In this document: piece by piece, positions 63,935-64,000 of the stretch | How positions within the stretch are numbered: position 1 is the first letter of the stretch | Layout: each line of letters begins with the position of its first letter | Source: Bacteroidota bacterium | GTDB taxonomy: Bacteria; Bacteroidota; Bacteroidia; M30B66 | DNA length: 64,000 nucleotides | NCBI GenBank assembly: GCA_027483445.1 | Contig: JAIXUS010000018.1 | Coordinates: 1 to 64,000, forward strand | Direction: 5' to 3' | The notes under the pieces: generated by a model | What the model was told of the DNA's origin: nothing | The model's input: only the letters and a program-made list of their open reading frames with translations | Databases searched by the model: none | Position numbers and translations under genes: made by a program

Positions 63935-64000
63935 GGCCATACGGGCCGAATTACTTCCAGGTGTTAGCCTTGTAGCGGTTTCAAAAACGAAACCGGTAGA
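63909..64000 (+). CDS. yggS: YggS-family PLP-binding protein, 3' end outside window
   Basis: Only the first 30 codons are visible. The translation MDTIAKRLEAIRAELLPGVS then LVAVSKTKPV is characteristic: LVAVSKTK contains the PLP-binding lysine of the YggS/PROSC (PLPBP) family, which keeps pyridoxal phosphate balanced. The ATG at 63909 lies inside the DUF1015 gene, giving a 26-bp overlap. Serine aminotransferase upstream is PLP-dependent, which may explain the grouping. Confidence 0.88.
   Translation, partial: MDTIAKRLEAIRAELLPGVSLVAVSKTKPV

Noticed and set aside
1-64000. tRNA, rRNA, CRISPR array, transposase, prophage or integrase
   Set aside because: I looked for CCA-ending cloverleaf regions, regular repeat-spacer patterns and DDE/recombinase signatures among the proteins and saw none; a covariance-model scan was not possible.

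Overview
The window looks like chromosome of a Bacteroidota bacterium, probably an aquatic member of Flavobacteriales or a neighbouring order (the order is inference). Evidence: two very large exported proteins end in the gliding-motility/CHU_C type B sorting domain of the type IX secretion system (T9SS), one ends in a type A domain, and a PorE-like OmpA lipoprotein sits beside one of them. Several genes are preceded by the Bacteroidota promoter form TTG-N18/19-TAnnTTTG, and clear Shine-Dalgarno sites are scarce. I see no rRNA, tRNA, CRISPR array, transposase or prophage. Most of the window is compact core genome with many 1-4 nt stop/start overlaps.

Layout. 1-1.8 kb: 3' part of a FAH-family enzyme, and a class II Fic protein with an unusual array of three operator-like sites at its start. 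1.9-8.8 kb (minus): T9SS cargo protein, PorE-like OmpA protein, GT87-like membrane glycosyltransferase. 9-13.8 kb (minus): ffh-folD-queE-GT2, each start overlapping the previous stop. 13.9-14.9 kb: WG-repeat protein followed by a GC-rich intergenic palindromic element. 15-19.4 kb: arginine hub, arginase-argS diverging from a short arginine decarboxylase across a 97-bp region holding a perfect palindrome. 19.6-23.7 kb: DUF4412 protein, ftsK, lolA. 23.7-27.8 kb (minus): guaA, a LysM/periplasmic-binding-fold protein, hemF. 27.9-30.2 kb: second T9SS cargo protein. 30.4-36.3 kb: a four-gene signalling locus (FIST sensor, three-PAS histidine kinase, Rcp1-like receiver, REC-PAS-kinase-REC hybrid). 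36.3-42.3 kb: GNAT, seven-haem TPR cytochrome, mltG, phosphohexomutase, SIMPL-like protein. 42.3-42.6 kb: second GC-rich element. 42.6-47.1 kb: trmD-rplS (minus), bioB-TPR-bioF, rpmH. 47-53.7 kb: alpha/beta hydrolase, membrane protein plus SDR, AlkB-type monooxygenase, large T9SS beta-propeller protein. 53.8-54.7 kb: three tiny cysteine-rich lipoproteins. 55-64 kb: membrane thioredoxin, acyl-CoA ligase, Kup, YwqK-like protein, and serC-serA-DUF1015-yggS (last gene cut by the window end).

How the genes work together. Three themes stand out. Envelope and secretion: T9SS cargo, OmpA, LolA, MltG and LysM proteins. Amino-acid and cofactor supply: arginine/polyamine, serine, biotin, folate, queuosine, GMP and haem genes. 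Signalling: the FIST phosphorelay locus. The best candidates for something undescribed are the FIST locus, the Fic operator array, the arginine-hub palindrome, the tiny-lipoprotein family, the GT2/degenerate sugar-transferase fusion and DUF1015 in the serine operon.
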